A stretch of 64,000 nt of DNA from Actinomucor elegans. Its lineage: Eukaryota > Mucoromycota > Mucoromycetes > Mucorales > Mucoraceae. Location of the stretch: positions 3,968,001 to 4,032,000 of the forward strand of contig JAMSLZ010000001.1 of the NCBI GenBank assembly GCA_026027325.1. Direction: 5' to 3'. Under the pieces are notes generated by a model. It was not told the DNA's origin, searched no databases, and was given only the letters and a program-made list of their open reading frames with translations. Below, one piece after another: positions 11,694 to 23,081 of this stretch (its first letter is position 1; every line of letters starts with the position of its first letter). Made by a program: the position numbers and the translations under genes.

Positions 11694-14005
11694 ACGCTTA
11701 CAACGAAGAAAAAGGAAAGAGAGAAAGAAAGATAAATGAGCCACCTTTTGTTTTGTCTTCTGTTTTAGGCTAACTGTTTGCGGACTCTTGATTGTGCGAG
11801 TAAAAACTCGAGTGATCATTGTTCGTGTGATGGATGTACAATATGCCTGTATAACTGTCGACCTTTATGTAATCCAATAGCGATTTGAACTTTTTAGTTG
11901 TAAATGATTCTCTCTCATAGTTCTTTTATCACAATAGACAGTTATTGCTAGATATTTCCTACATGACACGCTTATTAATACTGTTCCTTACTTTTGTAGA
12001 CGATTTTTGCCTTGGATGAGAGCTTTTAGAGAGTAAGTTTTGACAGATCTATTTAGAAAATTGCGTGCTTCAACTACGAAAAAGGTTTTTTTTTTTTGCC
12101 CGATGATGACCATGCCAACATTCAACTGTTAATCAGTGAAAGGTGTAGTAACTTAAAAACTGATACATAGTACAGTATGACCTATCAATCAGAATAAAAC
12201 AAATACAAGTCAGCAAAAGTCATGGCTAGTCTACTACTACTACTGCTACTACTTGTCCAATATTTGCCAAAGTGCACTGCTGGAATTTCTATTCAGTTAC
12301 TTATATAACGATAGCCCAAGTAGACATATCCAGCATGTATAAGGCGCTTGTTATATTTGATATGACAATTTGACAGGCTGATTGTATATGATAGCGAGAG
12401 TGTGTGTTAGATAAACTAATGTTCCTTGAACCTATTATTTTTACTCCCAAGTCCCAAGTACAAAGAATTATACAGTCTTGGGTGACATATATTGCATTAT
12501 CGGAACGTACTTTTTTAAGCGTCTTCCACCGAAGGAATCAGTTTATATTACAAGTATAATATTGATATTTATTTTATAATTCATTTTCTGTAATTTTATT
12601 ATACGATTTATTAGAATTTCAGTATTATAACACTCGAATGCATAAAATATAGCGTGCAGGATTATGTATTTGGTGCAGCATCAATTGAATTGTGGGCTTT
12701 TTACGTGTATTATAATCAGATATTGCACAAGTGTCTTCGGGTAGCTTTCATTGAAAAAAAAAAGATGTTGTCGCAGTGGTGGGATATACCCTTTATCTTG
12801 TATTGCTTGTTTCAGATGGTATAAAAATGTACTTTATTGGAGCGCAACAAAGTAATACGGGAGTAACGTTGAAAGGGAAATATACACAGTTTATTGTTTA
12901 TCACTAATAAACATGATATAGCTACGATCCGTCAATTTGATAGATATTTTAAAAGATACAACAGTTAATTCTGAGTCAGGCCTACTAATCTAATGCGACA
13001 TTTGACCGGGATCGATTGAGAGATCTAGAAATGTTCAAAATAGAGGATTCGCCTTAGAGCACATAGTTAAAACACAGACAAATCTTTAGCTTTTTGAATC
13101 ACCTTCAAATGTAATACAGTTTCAGCAACAATGAAAGTATTTATATATATCTTTGAGATTTTATTGAGTATAAAGTACTAGGGATATTATAGATGCATTT
13201 CTAAAGCCACAAAAGTATACGTTTATCAAAAAGAGCTCAAGTAATGCTGCATTTACTTTATATTATTGGGAGTGTAACTAAATTTACATAGGTTTCATTA
13301 ATATTAGTTTTGTATATCAACAGTTTTTTGATGGCAAGAAGGTGGTTTAAAGTCATGCCAATTTCAATTGTTTAATAATACAATGTAATGTGCCATTTTT
13401 CTTTTTCTTTTTTTCATTGTAAAATTAGAGTATAATAAGCCAATGTTTTAGCAACAAAGCCCCATAGTTTTCAATGAAAACTAACGTAATATTTATATAT
13501 TCGAAATACAAATTGATTTTGTGCAAACACCATTAATACTCTTTTCATATACTAATGTTTTTTATTATTCACAAATCGGATGAAAAAAATAAGCGTGCAA
13601 ACCTGACGTTATGTATTCCATGCTATCTGTTCACCAAAGATTTCTTTAAAACAGACTAATGTCTCTTCTTTCATAGCTTAATCTTACGGGGGAAAAAAAA
13701 AATATGTATTTCTGTTCGAAAAACCAAGCTCACTACTCGCCAATGATGATCTATTTGATTTAATTATAGCATAAGTGCATTTTACAACCATCGTTCAGTG
13801 TAGATCTACTACTGCACAGTAAACTCTTGAACGTGAAGTCCTTTAAAGATCCTGTTTAGTAATCATTCGATTATACCGAATCCTTTCATCCTTTGTTTGA
13901 ATCATTGATTGATGCATAATGAACCATGATCTTTTACTCAAGTTATAACTTTATTATACGGTTTTATGACAAAAATTCTCGTTATTTGTTTATTTCAGCT
14001 AGAGC
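11694..14005. other. Intergenic, one clear repeat copy
   Basis: No gene seen in 2.3 kb. The best single copy of the dispersed core lies at 12986-13028, with its upstream block TTAATTCTGAGTCAGG at 12965-12980. Confidence 0.55.
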
Positions 14006-14830
14006 TTAGAACTTCAAGTCATGAGGATATTGTCCCTTACGCAAGCTGAATTGGCTGGCGAGGTATTGACGAAGGAAAGGAGTCTTAGCAACAGATTCGA
14101 GGATAGCCTTATCAACAGCCTTTTGATCAGCAGCCTTGGAGGCAGGGAAAGCAGCCTTCTTCTATTAAATTTACAACATACTCAATATCTCGATCTTACT
14201 CTGTTTTACACCATGTCTATTCTTACCTCTTCACCTTGGAGGAAAGTCTTATCAGTCTTGGCAGACTTCTTGAAGTAAGCATCGTTAATCTTCTCATCAA
14301 CCTGTCAAAATAAATTAGTATCCATACTTCCCTTTTAAATCCATTGAATTCCTTACCTTGACAGCAGAGATATCGACCTTGGTGGAGGTAGCGATAACAT
14401 AAGCTTGGTTGACACGTCTCAAAGGAACACCGTTGATCTTGAAAGGACCAGTGACGAGGAGGAGACCAGAGTCAAGTTGCTTCAAGACAACGACGCGCTT
14501 ACCACTGTGACGACCGGCCAAAAGGATGGCAACGGTACCGGGGGTGATGGAAGAACGGAGAGCAGTCTTCTTGGTGACCTTGCGAGTAACCTTGGGTTGA
14601 GGAACATCCTCAGCAGGGTAGAAACGAGAAGCCTTTTGGGCAGGGACGGTACGCTTACCACCGTTCTTGGCACCCTTGACCTCAACAGTCTTGTCAGTAG
14701 CGGCAGCCTTGACAGGAGCGGCAACAGCAGTTTGCTTACGCTTGTACTGGGCCTTCTTGGAGTAGACGACAGAACGAGAGAAGCGAGAAACGCCGGGAGC
14801 AATGAAGCTATTTCTAGGTGCGTGCGACAT
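14006..14830 (-). CDS. RPL6: 60S ribosomal protein L6 (eL6)
   Basis: Structural protein of the large ribosomal subunit. Three exons (14357-14830, 14227-14301, 14006-14161) give 234 aa. The basic N-terminus ([19 protein letters not shown]) is followed by the KOW-like core [48 protein letters not shown], then the C-terminal helix ending [12 protein letters not shown]. Codon use is strongly biased to C-ending codons compared with neighbouring genes, typical of a highly expressed gene, and it also creates a long open antisense frame. The upstream region is shared with the divergent APC13-like gene. Confidence 0.97.
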
Positions 14831-15451
14831 TTGTAGCTAGATAAGAGAGTATAGGGTCAATACATTGAATATCAAAATACATCCTCGCCTATTATTGAAC
14901 AGAAGAGTGATATACGCCAAGTCCACAAGTGTACAATGAATATTAGGGCTGAAATATCGTTTCTTTGCTGCATAGTTTGCGATCTGGACGTGAGTGAGTT
15001 ATGAGCTGCAAATAAGTGAACTGCGCAAAGGAATTACTACTGTACACCGGTTTAATTGATCGCGCCTTTTAATTGAACATGCCATTTCTTGCAGGTTTGA
15101 CTGGTTAATTCGATTTGTACACTTGGGATCGATACCATCCATCCATCTTTTAAGGATGGCGATCCATCTATGTCACATCATCTCTTCTGTTCAATCCATC
15201 CCTCTTATCCCTTACTATATAGCTCTTTCTTTCGTTGATATATTACCTTTGGCTATAACGAAAAAGAGGGTGTTATATCAATTACTTGCCTTTGAACTAT
15301 ATCGATTTTTTTGGCCCGGGCAATCTTGCCGGAGCTTGAACGTGTCTGGACGCGACTCTCCGGTCAGTGACTGCTTTATGCTGAATGCTATTGATTTTCA
15401 TATCTCTCCCATTAAACAAAGGAGAGGTATTCCTATTCTTCATATTAAAGT
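14831..15451. promoter_or_regulatory. Shared intergenic promoter region, RPL6 and APC13-like
   Basis: About 620 bp separate the start codons of two divergent genes. I see no canonical TATA box. A plus-strand 124-codon frame inside (15123-15497) has no recognisable content. Its role as a bidirectional promoter is inferred from layout only. Confidence 0.4.
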
Positions 15452-15658
15452 ATGGACAGTACATTTGACTATGTTCACTGGGAGAAGTCTTCATTAACTG
15501 TTTTTGCTGATGCTTGGATTGGAGATCCTGCTCCACAAGAGTTAATCACGATACCAGAAGAGTTTGATTTTGACCTGAATCTCGAGAACCAAATACACGC
15601 CAAAGAAAACAAGAAGCACCAAAAGACAGAGTGGAAGCCTAATCCTATGGAAATTTAG
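15452..15658 (+). CDS. APC13: Probable Apc13, anaphase-promoting complex subunit
   Basis: A single-exon gene of 68 codons. The segment FADAWIGDPAPQELITIPEE resembles the conserved core of ANAPC13/Swm1 (an Asp-Asp/Ala-Trp followed by an acidic, proline-containing stretch ending in a V/I-x-IP motif). The protein then ends with an acidic tail and a Trp-containing KTEWKPNPMEI. Apc13 stabilises TPR subunits of the cell-cycle ubiquitin ligase APC/C. The size (human 74 aa) and motif order fit. The assignment rests on one short motif, so another small acidic protein cannot be excluded. Confidence 0.6.
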   Translation: MDSTFDYVHWEKSSLTVFADAWIGDPAPQELITIPEEFDFDLNLENQIHAKENKKHQKTEWKPNPMEI

Positions 15659-15811
15659 GAGTAGCGGCTTTGTGAAGGAGATGGCGTAATCTATTTGATA
15701 GGAGGATTTATTACATCTATCTGCAAGCGAACTAATGAAAGTCTAATTATACCCAGAAGTAAAGCAATTCATGATAAAGGACAAAGGTTCTAGGTCTTAA
15801 TGTGAAGCACA

Positions 15812-15819
15812 TATAAATA
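15812..15819 (+). promoter_or_regulatory. TATA-like box of the Kre9-like gene
   Basis: TATAAATA, 66 bp upstream of the start codon at 15886. Confidence 0.5.
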
Positions 15820-15885
15820 ATAAACAAGTAATCATCTTTTCGACTTGTATCTATCTTTATTTTTTGTTCAATATCATTTATTATA

Positions 15886-16709
15886 ATGAAGTTTTTTACT
15901 TTTGCCACAGCTTTGTTGGGTGCTCTTGTCACTGTCACATCTGCTTTGCCTACTGGAGATGTTTCCACTAATGCTCCAACCGGTGATCCACTCAGTTCTC
16001 CATTCTATATCACTTCGCCTCTTCAAGGCACTGTATACACTGCAAATACAGTGTAAGTAACTTAAGATGATTAGCTTATACATACCAACCACTAATGCCT
16101 TTATTTGATTTAGTGAAACCACTAGTAAGCTCGCTTCGACTTTGTACAAAACGAGAAACAATACTAACAATATTATCTTACAGCATGGCTCAATGGTGTT
16201 TCTGGAAGGTTCAAGATCACTGTTCTCAAAGGAACGAGTCCCAATGCTATGTATCCGACTAAATATGTTTATTATGCGGATGGTACCGATAGTCAGTACG
16301 AATGGAAGGTAAATTATTAAGTATACTATCATCTGTCAATTTTGTAATTTAATGTTTATGACCAGGTACCCGAAGAACTGGTTGGTGGTACTTATGCTTT
16401 CCATTACGAATACCAAAAGTAAGTATGAGTTGGTTCGAGCAAAAAACAAATGTTGACTGCTGTTACTTTAGTGGCGACTCTTATTCAGGTCAATTCAAAG
16501 TCGTTACTGCTAAAGATGCTATAACACCTTCTCCCACTACCACTAGTGCTAGTCCAAACGCTTCCCCTACTGATGCCAACAGTTCTCCATCCGCAACAAA
16601 AGCTCCTCCAGCAGCAGCAGAAGCTAATGGCTCTACCCCTCCAGCAGCAGCAGAAGCTAATGGCTCTACCCCTTCAGCTGCTAATGAATCTGCCCCTCCA
16701 TCGCAGTAA
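15886..16709 (+). CDS. Secreted Kre9/Knh1-like cell-surface protein
   Basis: Five exons (15886-16052, 16114-16124, 16184-16308, 16366-16418, 16472-16709) give 197 aa. The second exon is only 11 nt. A signal peptide (MKFFTFATALLGALVTVTSA) leads to an Ig-like beta-sandwich domain with the pattern FYITSPLQGTVYTANTVETTTW ... GGTYAFHYEY ... GQFKVV, as in the Kre9_KNH N-terminal domain found in fungal wall proteins. The rest is a Ser/Thr/Pro/Ala tail, likely O-glycosylated, with a perfect 33-bp direct duplication. There is no hydrophobic GPI tail (it ends NESAPPSQ), so it is probably soluble or wall-bound. Exact function unknown. Confidence 0.75.
16605..16670 (+). repeat. Perfect 2 x 33-bp in-frame tandem repeat
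   Basis: Two identical copies (16605-16637 and 16638-16670) encode PPAAAEANGST twice in the tail of the Kre9-like protein, followed by a diverged third PSAANESA. Confidence 0.9.
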
Positions 16710-18374
16710 AAGTATTTTCTCGAGCGTATCTATATGCGATCATATTATTATCAATAAAGTATCTTAAGAGACTAAATTAAATACGTTTATGTGTTCTCTT
16801 ATTAAATGTCTATCTTTTCATAATACACGTTTTCGATTTAATTATATTAATCGCTTAATAGTTCACTTAATATATAAAAAAAAAAGGGTATTATCCCTTC
16901 AGTACCTAACGATATTCAGGGCAATATCTATAGCGATAAGTTGATGCCATGCCCCACGTGGAATAGTAACTGTTACCAAGTACGATTTATTCCTCAATTT
17001 AGCTCTGCAGTCAAACCAACAATGAATAAATATATACATATATCACAAATTAATCACTATTAGGGAGCTAGAAGTGCAATAATGCTGTGTAATGGTTCAT
17101 TGCAACTACATACGTATATGCTATTATTCACCTCTGCAATAGAGACTATATTTAAATCTCTCTGGCTACTGGGATTGTAAAATCAGGTCCGTCGTCATCT
17201 CAACCGCACACTCATGGTTAGAAAAATTAATGCTTGTTCTTTTCAATGCATTAAATTTTTGTTGCTTTTTTGATATCAAAGCGAACAGAGATTAAAAAAA
17301 GTATAATTTTTGTCATTTAGAACAATATTTTTCTTTTTAATTGCTTATGCAACGTATATCATTCGAAAGAGAATTTGATTTTCTACAAACCTCATTAAAG
17401 ACCTAGTATTTCAGCTTTTGAACTCCACAACTTGACTGTGTGAATAGTAACTTTGAACCTTCATTGTATTCACATGCATATGCTGTGTACGAACATGCAA
17501 GTTGGTTTATTAAAAATAGGATGCTTTGTTTTATATTTTGCTCCAAAATCATTGGTATATCTCTATAATATTGGCCTTGTAATAAAGTGTTATTGTTTGA
17601 TTACATTAAATTAATTAAGGATTTTTGTGAATAAAGGATATCGTTTGTTATACAGCAAGTATAATAATAGTAGTAGTATTCATGAATATAGTAGTGGTGA
17701 TATAATCATCATACTATCATTAGGTAAAGTGCTTCTACTGGTTGTCCAATAGAAAGTAGCTATGATACTATTAGGAGTGGGGATAGCCTCGACAACAACA
17801 GTAGTATTTTCGATAGCCAGAAAAAAGATAAAGCAGACGGCCTTATTCAACACAGCAGTATCATGTGTTTATTTCTGATCAGTTTTCCTCTTCAAGACGT
17901 GCAAAACTAATATATCCATAATCTAACTCGTGAAATTTCGGTGAAACGTTGCATTTGAACAGTAGTCTATGCTTGAAATGAGCTGTTGCATCTAACAATG
18001 CATCTTTAGCTCCAACATTTTTATAGCATTAAATATATTGCACTAGTTTGTTAATCAAGCATCTTTCACTCAAGTAATGGTATGTTTCTTTAGTCTAACT
18101 AAAACTCTCGAATCTTCCTACAATGATGTTGCAAAAAATATTATATCGATGAATCAGTGTAGTATTCTCTGTCAGAAACAGTGATTTCAGGGGAAAAATT
18201 AGGTTTCTATCAGTTAATGCGTGGCTTTGACTAAAACATTCAAAGAATAGTGACTTGTTTTCATCCTTCAAGACATTACACAAAGAAAAAATCAGATCCA
18301 GCTCCAAAGAGTGCTGGGACTCGTGAAAGGGCTAACTGTTTTTTCTTTCCTATTCATAGACAAAACCATATACA
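16710..18374. other. Intergenic, nothing recognised
   Basis: About 1.7 kb of AT-rich DNA. Only short unsupported frames are open. The right end should hold the ACL4 promoter. Confidence 0.55.
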
Positions 18375-19550
18375 ATGTCAGTGAATTATACAGTAGCTGA
18401 TTTAAAACCAAGAATCTTGGAAAATATAGACAAACTTGATTATCCTGCAGCATACACCTTTTGTCAAAAAGCTTTAGAGCTCGAACCTCATAATGCCGAG
18501 ATGCTTGAAATCGCAGGTCAAGTCGAGTTGGAACTTGAACAATTTGAACTAGCAAAGAAAGTGAGTTCTTAGAGAGTACTAAAACAAAAAGGAACTCGAA
18601 TTTCTGACCTCACCCTTTTTTTTTTATAGCACTTGTTGGAATCCATTCAACTTGAACCTAACGCTGGTTATAGTAAATACATGTACTTGGGTCAATTATC
18701 TGTAGAAAAAGAAGCAATTGCCGCTTTTCAAAAGGGTGTTGATTTAATGGTTGCTGAAAGAAAAGGATTAGCTGCTGATTCTGATGAAGCCAAGCTGCTT
18801 GCTTCGAAAATTTCCAGTGCTTTATGTTCCATGACAGAGATATATCTAACTGATTGCTGGTAAATCAACGCTGATTGTATATACGCAAACAAAGAGACTT
18901 ATATTGTTCTAGTTTTGAACCTGAAGCTGAGCAAAAATGTGAAGAGTACTTAAAACAAGCGCTACAAGTGGATGCCGAGCACGCAGAATCATATCAATTA
19001 TTGGCATCGGTTAGATTAAGTCAACAACGCAATGAAGAAGCCGCTTCCGCACTGAATCAGTCGATGGAGTTATGGATCCATAAAGAAGCTGGAGACGCCA
19101 CGATACCTATTTACGACACACGTTTAGCCCTGGTCAAGTTACTGCTCGAGTTGGGTATGTTTGAGCACGCTTTCACAGTGTTGGAAAACTTGCAAAAAGA
19201 AAACGATGAGGTAGTTGACTTGTGGTATTTGTATGGTTGGACCTATTATTGTTTGGGTGATGATGAAGAAAGAACACAGGAAGAAAAGTTGCAGTTATGG
19301 GCTGACGCAAGAGACTGTCTGGAAACAGCAGTCAAGGTAAATATATATATATATAAAAGACCAATACAGTTGCTAACTGATAACTTAGTTATACAATGTG
19401 ATTGGATCGGATGATGATGCTATGTTTGAGCATTCAATGGAATTGATTCAACAAATCAACCAAGTTGTCCCTGCTGCCGTAGAAGAACCCGAGGAGGAAA
19501 TTGATGAAGAGTTCGAAATCGAATCTGACGAAGATGCTATGGAAGAGTAA
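18375..19550 (+). CDS. ACL4: Acl4-like TPR chaperone of ribosomal protein L4
   Basis: Four exons (18375-18560, 18630-18859, 18913-19336, 19389-19550) give 333 aa. The protein is built of TPR-like helical pairs (for example DYPAAYTFCQKALELEPHNAEMLEIAGQV and the FEPEAEQKCEEYLKQALQVD helix) through most of its length and ends in a highly acidic tail (EEPEEEIDEEFEIESDED). This domain order and length match yeast Acl4 (YDR161W), which binds nascent Rpl4 and escorts it to the nucleus. The best-supported statement is TPR protein with acidic tail; the Acl4 identity is inferred from architecture and overall resemblance. Confidence 0.75.
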
Positions 19551-19740
19551 AAACTATAATGCATATAATATAACATAACTCATATAAACTACCATCATCT
19601 ACTACTGTAAAACAAATAAAATTTAGATTAATTTACGCATCAATATTCTCATTAAACGGAGGCTATAATCGAAGCTGTCTCACTATCTACAGTTGGCTTT
19701 CAATTTTGAGATACAGAAATGCATGTAGTTTACTAGAAAA
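19551..19740. other. Short spacer before the foldback element
   Basis: 3-prime flank of ACL4, AT-rich. No target-site duplication matching the other flank of the foldback element is evident. Confidence 0.5.
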
Positions 19741-20521
19741 ATAATATATCTGTTGTACTGTGGTTAAAAGAAGCTTTGGATAGGTGTAGTAACTCATTCT
19801 GAACACGCAGTGGTAGCTAGATGTGGCTTTTGACAGAGATCGACTGAGAGAAGAGATATAAATTATTGGATCGAATGGTATGAAATGTATACAAGCTTTT
19901 GATAAACATGGACAAATACAACATGCCCATTTTTCTGTAGTGAAATAAAGCCATCAGTAGATGAAGCAAATTAATTTGAGCACGAAAGGCTAATTAGATG
20001 CGACATTATACTGAGATCGGTCAAAAATTCTATATGTTATTAGAGCTAATAAGTCATATGAAATGCATATGTTTACAGCAAAAAAAAAAAAAAAAAAAAG
20101 ATTTGAATTTAATAATCCTAGTAACTTTGTCTAGAATATGAAATAATTTATTCTGAAATTGAATTATTTTGGACATCTCTACATTTCTCGACCAAATCTA
20201 GCGCAATGTCACATCAAATGACTAGTACATGTTCAGACTAAATTGCTATGATTACTAAGTTTAAGTATTTTGTTGTAAATGTGTAAATTAACTTGCTTCA
20301 TCTACTGATGGCTTTATTTCACTACAGAAAAATGGGCATGTTGTATTTGTCCATGTTTATCAAAAGCTTGTATACATTTCATACCATTCGATCCAATAAT
20401 TTATATCTCTTCTCTCAGTCGATCTCTGTCAAAAGCCACATCTAGCTAACACTGCGTGTTCAGAATGAGTTACTACACCTATTCAAAGCTTCTTTTAACC
20501 ACAGCATAACAGATATATTAT
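19741..20521. mobile_element. Foldback element with about 237-bp inverted arms
   Basis: The left arm (19741-19978) and right arm (20285-20521) are reverse complements with only about half a dozen mismatches by eye. Both begin with the outer end ATAATATATCTGTT and end inside at GAAGCAAATTAATTT. The about 306-bp loop contains a poly-A run (about 20081-20099) and a second, older inverted pair of the dispersed core (19991-20025 forward, 20187-20216 reverse). There is no open reading frame of note, so it would be a non-autonomous foldback or MITE-like element. No clear target-site duplication was found. Confidence 0.8.
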
Positions 20522-22182
20522 ACCAACAATAAATAGCTAAAAATTATATACACTTCTATATTACGCTAGGTATTTATCTTTTAACACATACTTTCGATAC
20601 TAGTTATTCAGGCAGACTTCATAGCGTAAAATAACAATTTTATTTGGTGTAGAAGTTTAATCGGTCTCATCTCTAATACTGAGGAGCTGCTTCACAGGTA
20701 TGCCATCCCAACCTAAAATCACTAAAGCGCGTCTCTAGTTTAGTAACATACTGATACAAGTCAATCCTTTCGAACAAAACGCAAAAAAAGGCTCTATTCA
20801 ATGAACCAAGTTTGCAAATATACATCAACATACACAGTAATCTGAGAACTGCAAACGTACAGTATTTAGGCCCAGTTACACTGTAACATTCTCCGACCTT
20901 ATATAACTAACTAATATGGACTCACTATCCCAGAAAACTATCAGGGAAAGAAGATAAGAAATAATACAGATATTGAATTTCCGCGTATCCGAGTTCACTT
21001 CGAACCTCGAAGGCGCCTAAGAAGATCTACAATGAAACCAACGAATATCTTTAAAGAGTATATACAATGATTCATCTAGAAAACATATCAATTATTAGTG
21101 TGATGTCTTTTTTTTTTCTGTTGAATGAATAAACAACTGGTGTGCATACGTCTATCCATTATAGCAACTGTCGTTTCAGCTAGAGATTAATTAAATTTAA
21201 ACATAAAATCAAAGCGTAGATAATACCTGCACAATTACATTCTCTGTTATAGACCCTTTAATATAGAAGCATCCCCCTTTCATTCAAGGGCAATATAAGA
21301 CGGGGTAAAATGGAAGAAAAAGATAAAATGGATATAGCCATGTGCTTAAGAGAACACGAAACACACCATCTTTGTATTCAGAACATCAGCCGCCTTTAAA
21401 GAATATCCTATTAAAGATTCCTTAAAGAGAGGCTCTGCATGGTGTCACGGACATTAGATTTTCTATCATTGTTTTCCTTTTAATAAGCTGATGTATAATT
21501 TCATATCTATAAAAAGCAATCAATGAGAAATAACATTATTAGATTAAACAACCATTTTATCATCATATTACTTGATTGTTTTAGCAGTAGACATAGGAAT
21601 GATGGGATAAGTTAAACATTTCGATATTATAATAGTACGGGATAAGGCTTTATTTTTAATATTACATTCCTTGTCTCATATTAATGCTATTCAGCCAATA
21701 GCGATGAATTGATCCAAGAACCACTTTGCTGAAGCCTATCCAGGAAATGATTGGATAGGAAAAGGATTGTTTCTCGATTGTATTGAACAATGGATATAGT
21801 TGAATTGGTCTTTATTCAATTGCTAGGCACTTGGACAAAGACTAATGATTTGATAACAATTGATTTCTATAAACTGTAAGTCCCCCCTGCCCCCTTTATT
21901 GTGCTTTTTTCATAAGGATCATCTCCTAAACACTAATAGGGTTTTTCTCTGTTGTGATGCTGTCAAATGGAACATTATGTATATGTGCATGTATAGATAT
22001 ATAGTGATATATCACATATATTTATGTGTATTTACCTATATAAAGGAATTCAACCTTATATTTGCCATCATCAGGACAGTTGATCCCTGTGTCAACTCGA
22101 GACTATAAATAACATTAGTTTTATCGATTCTATCTTCTTTTTTTTCATTACCATCATTTCATTTATAGTATAATAATAACCA
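20522..22182. other. Intergenic, nothing recognised
   Basis: AT-rich DNA between the foldback element and the Myb-like gene. Short frames only. Confidence 0.55.
22037..22045 (+). promoter_or_regulatory. TATA-like box of the Myb-like gene
   Basis: TATATAAAG, about 138 bp upstream of the proposed start codon. Confidence 0.4.
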
Positions 22183-22734
22183 TGAAGAGTAAGTGTATGA
22201 TATAATATTTTATAACCATGCAACTCATAAAGCCTTTGCTTCTTAGTCGCTGATATGCTTAACCCAACTGTCATTAGTCAACTCTCTTCTCCCCCACTCT
22301 CGCCTCAACAAGAGTCAGAATACTATCCCAATTTGCACAATAAGCGCAATAGTACCAGCAGTACCAGCAGTAGCAATGGGAAGCCTCGCAGTCGCTTCTC
22401 AGATGTAGAAGACGCGATTATTTGCGAAGGTGTAGCTAGAGGCTTAACTTGGGGTCAAATTTCGGGTCAGTTGCCACACCGCAAGCGAGCCACCTGTTTC
22501 AACCGATACCGTACTCTTCAAGGTGTTCGCAAGTCGCGTAAAAGATCTATGCCGGACATGAGATCCCCACCAATCACGCCACCTCATTCTTCTTCTTGGT
22601 TACCTGTTACACCTCCAACAAAACAAGAGCTTCATCATCCATATATGCGTTCTCAACAGCAATTACCAGCCTTGGTCGCACCTTTGCCAACCCGACTTCC
22701 ATTACCTTACCCATATGCGGATCGTATCCACTAA
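22183..22734 (+). CDS. Small Myb/SANT-like DNA-binding protein
   Basis: One Myb-like repeat spans RFSDVEDAIICEGVARGLTW through GQISGQLPHRKRATCFNRYRTLQG. It has the spaced aromatic residues and basic third helix of a DNA-contacting SANT/Myb domain, near residues 45-90. It is flanked by Ser-rich and Pro-rich low-complexity segments, so it is probably a nuclear transcription regulator. I favour a 7-nt first coding exon (ATGAAGA at 22183-22189, then gtaagt, acceptor at 22246) that joins in frame before the internal ATG at 22255. The start at 22255 is a simple alternative that drops five residues. Total about 165 aa. Targets unknown. Confidence 0.75.
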
Positions 22735-23081
22735 ATCATTACTACTATGCCCCCCCCCAATTTATCTCTTTTTACGCATCATAACCAGCATTTCATTCTA
22801 TTACTAAGGATACGTGTATCCTTTCAAGTTTCTACTACTATATCATCTTTAGCATACAACCCCTTCCATCTCCTTTCATTCCATTATAACTGTAGATAGT
22901 TCCACTTTGTGTTATCCTCCTAATCATTACCCCCTACTTAACTTGAATTCATCATTTGCATCTTGTTTCTTATGCCAAACATAATCTTTTTAATACAGCA
23001 TTTTACATTTTTTAAAAAAAAATAAAGGATCAAACATCATAATAAATAAAGAAGGGAACTCTTGGATATTTAACGATAGTT
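22735..23081. other. Convergent 3-prime spacer
   Basis: 347 bp between converging genes, with a C-run near 22750 and an AATAAA-type signal near 23040. No gene. Confidence 0.5.

Noticed and set aside
14405..14836. 143-codon plus-strand frame over RPL6
   Set aside because: Shadow of the biased ribosomal protein gene on the other strand.
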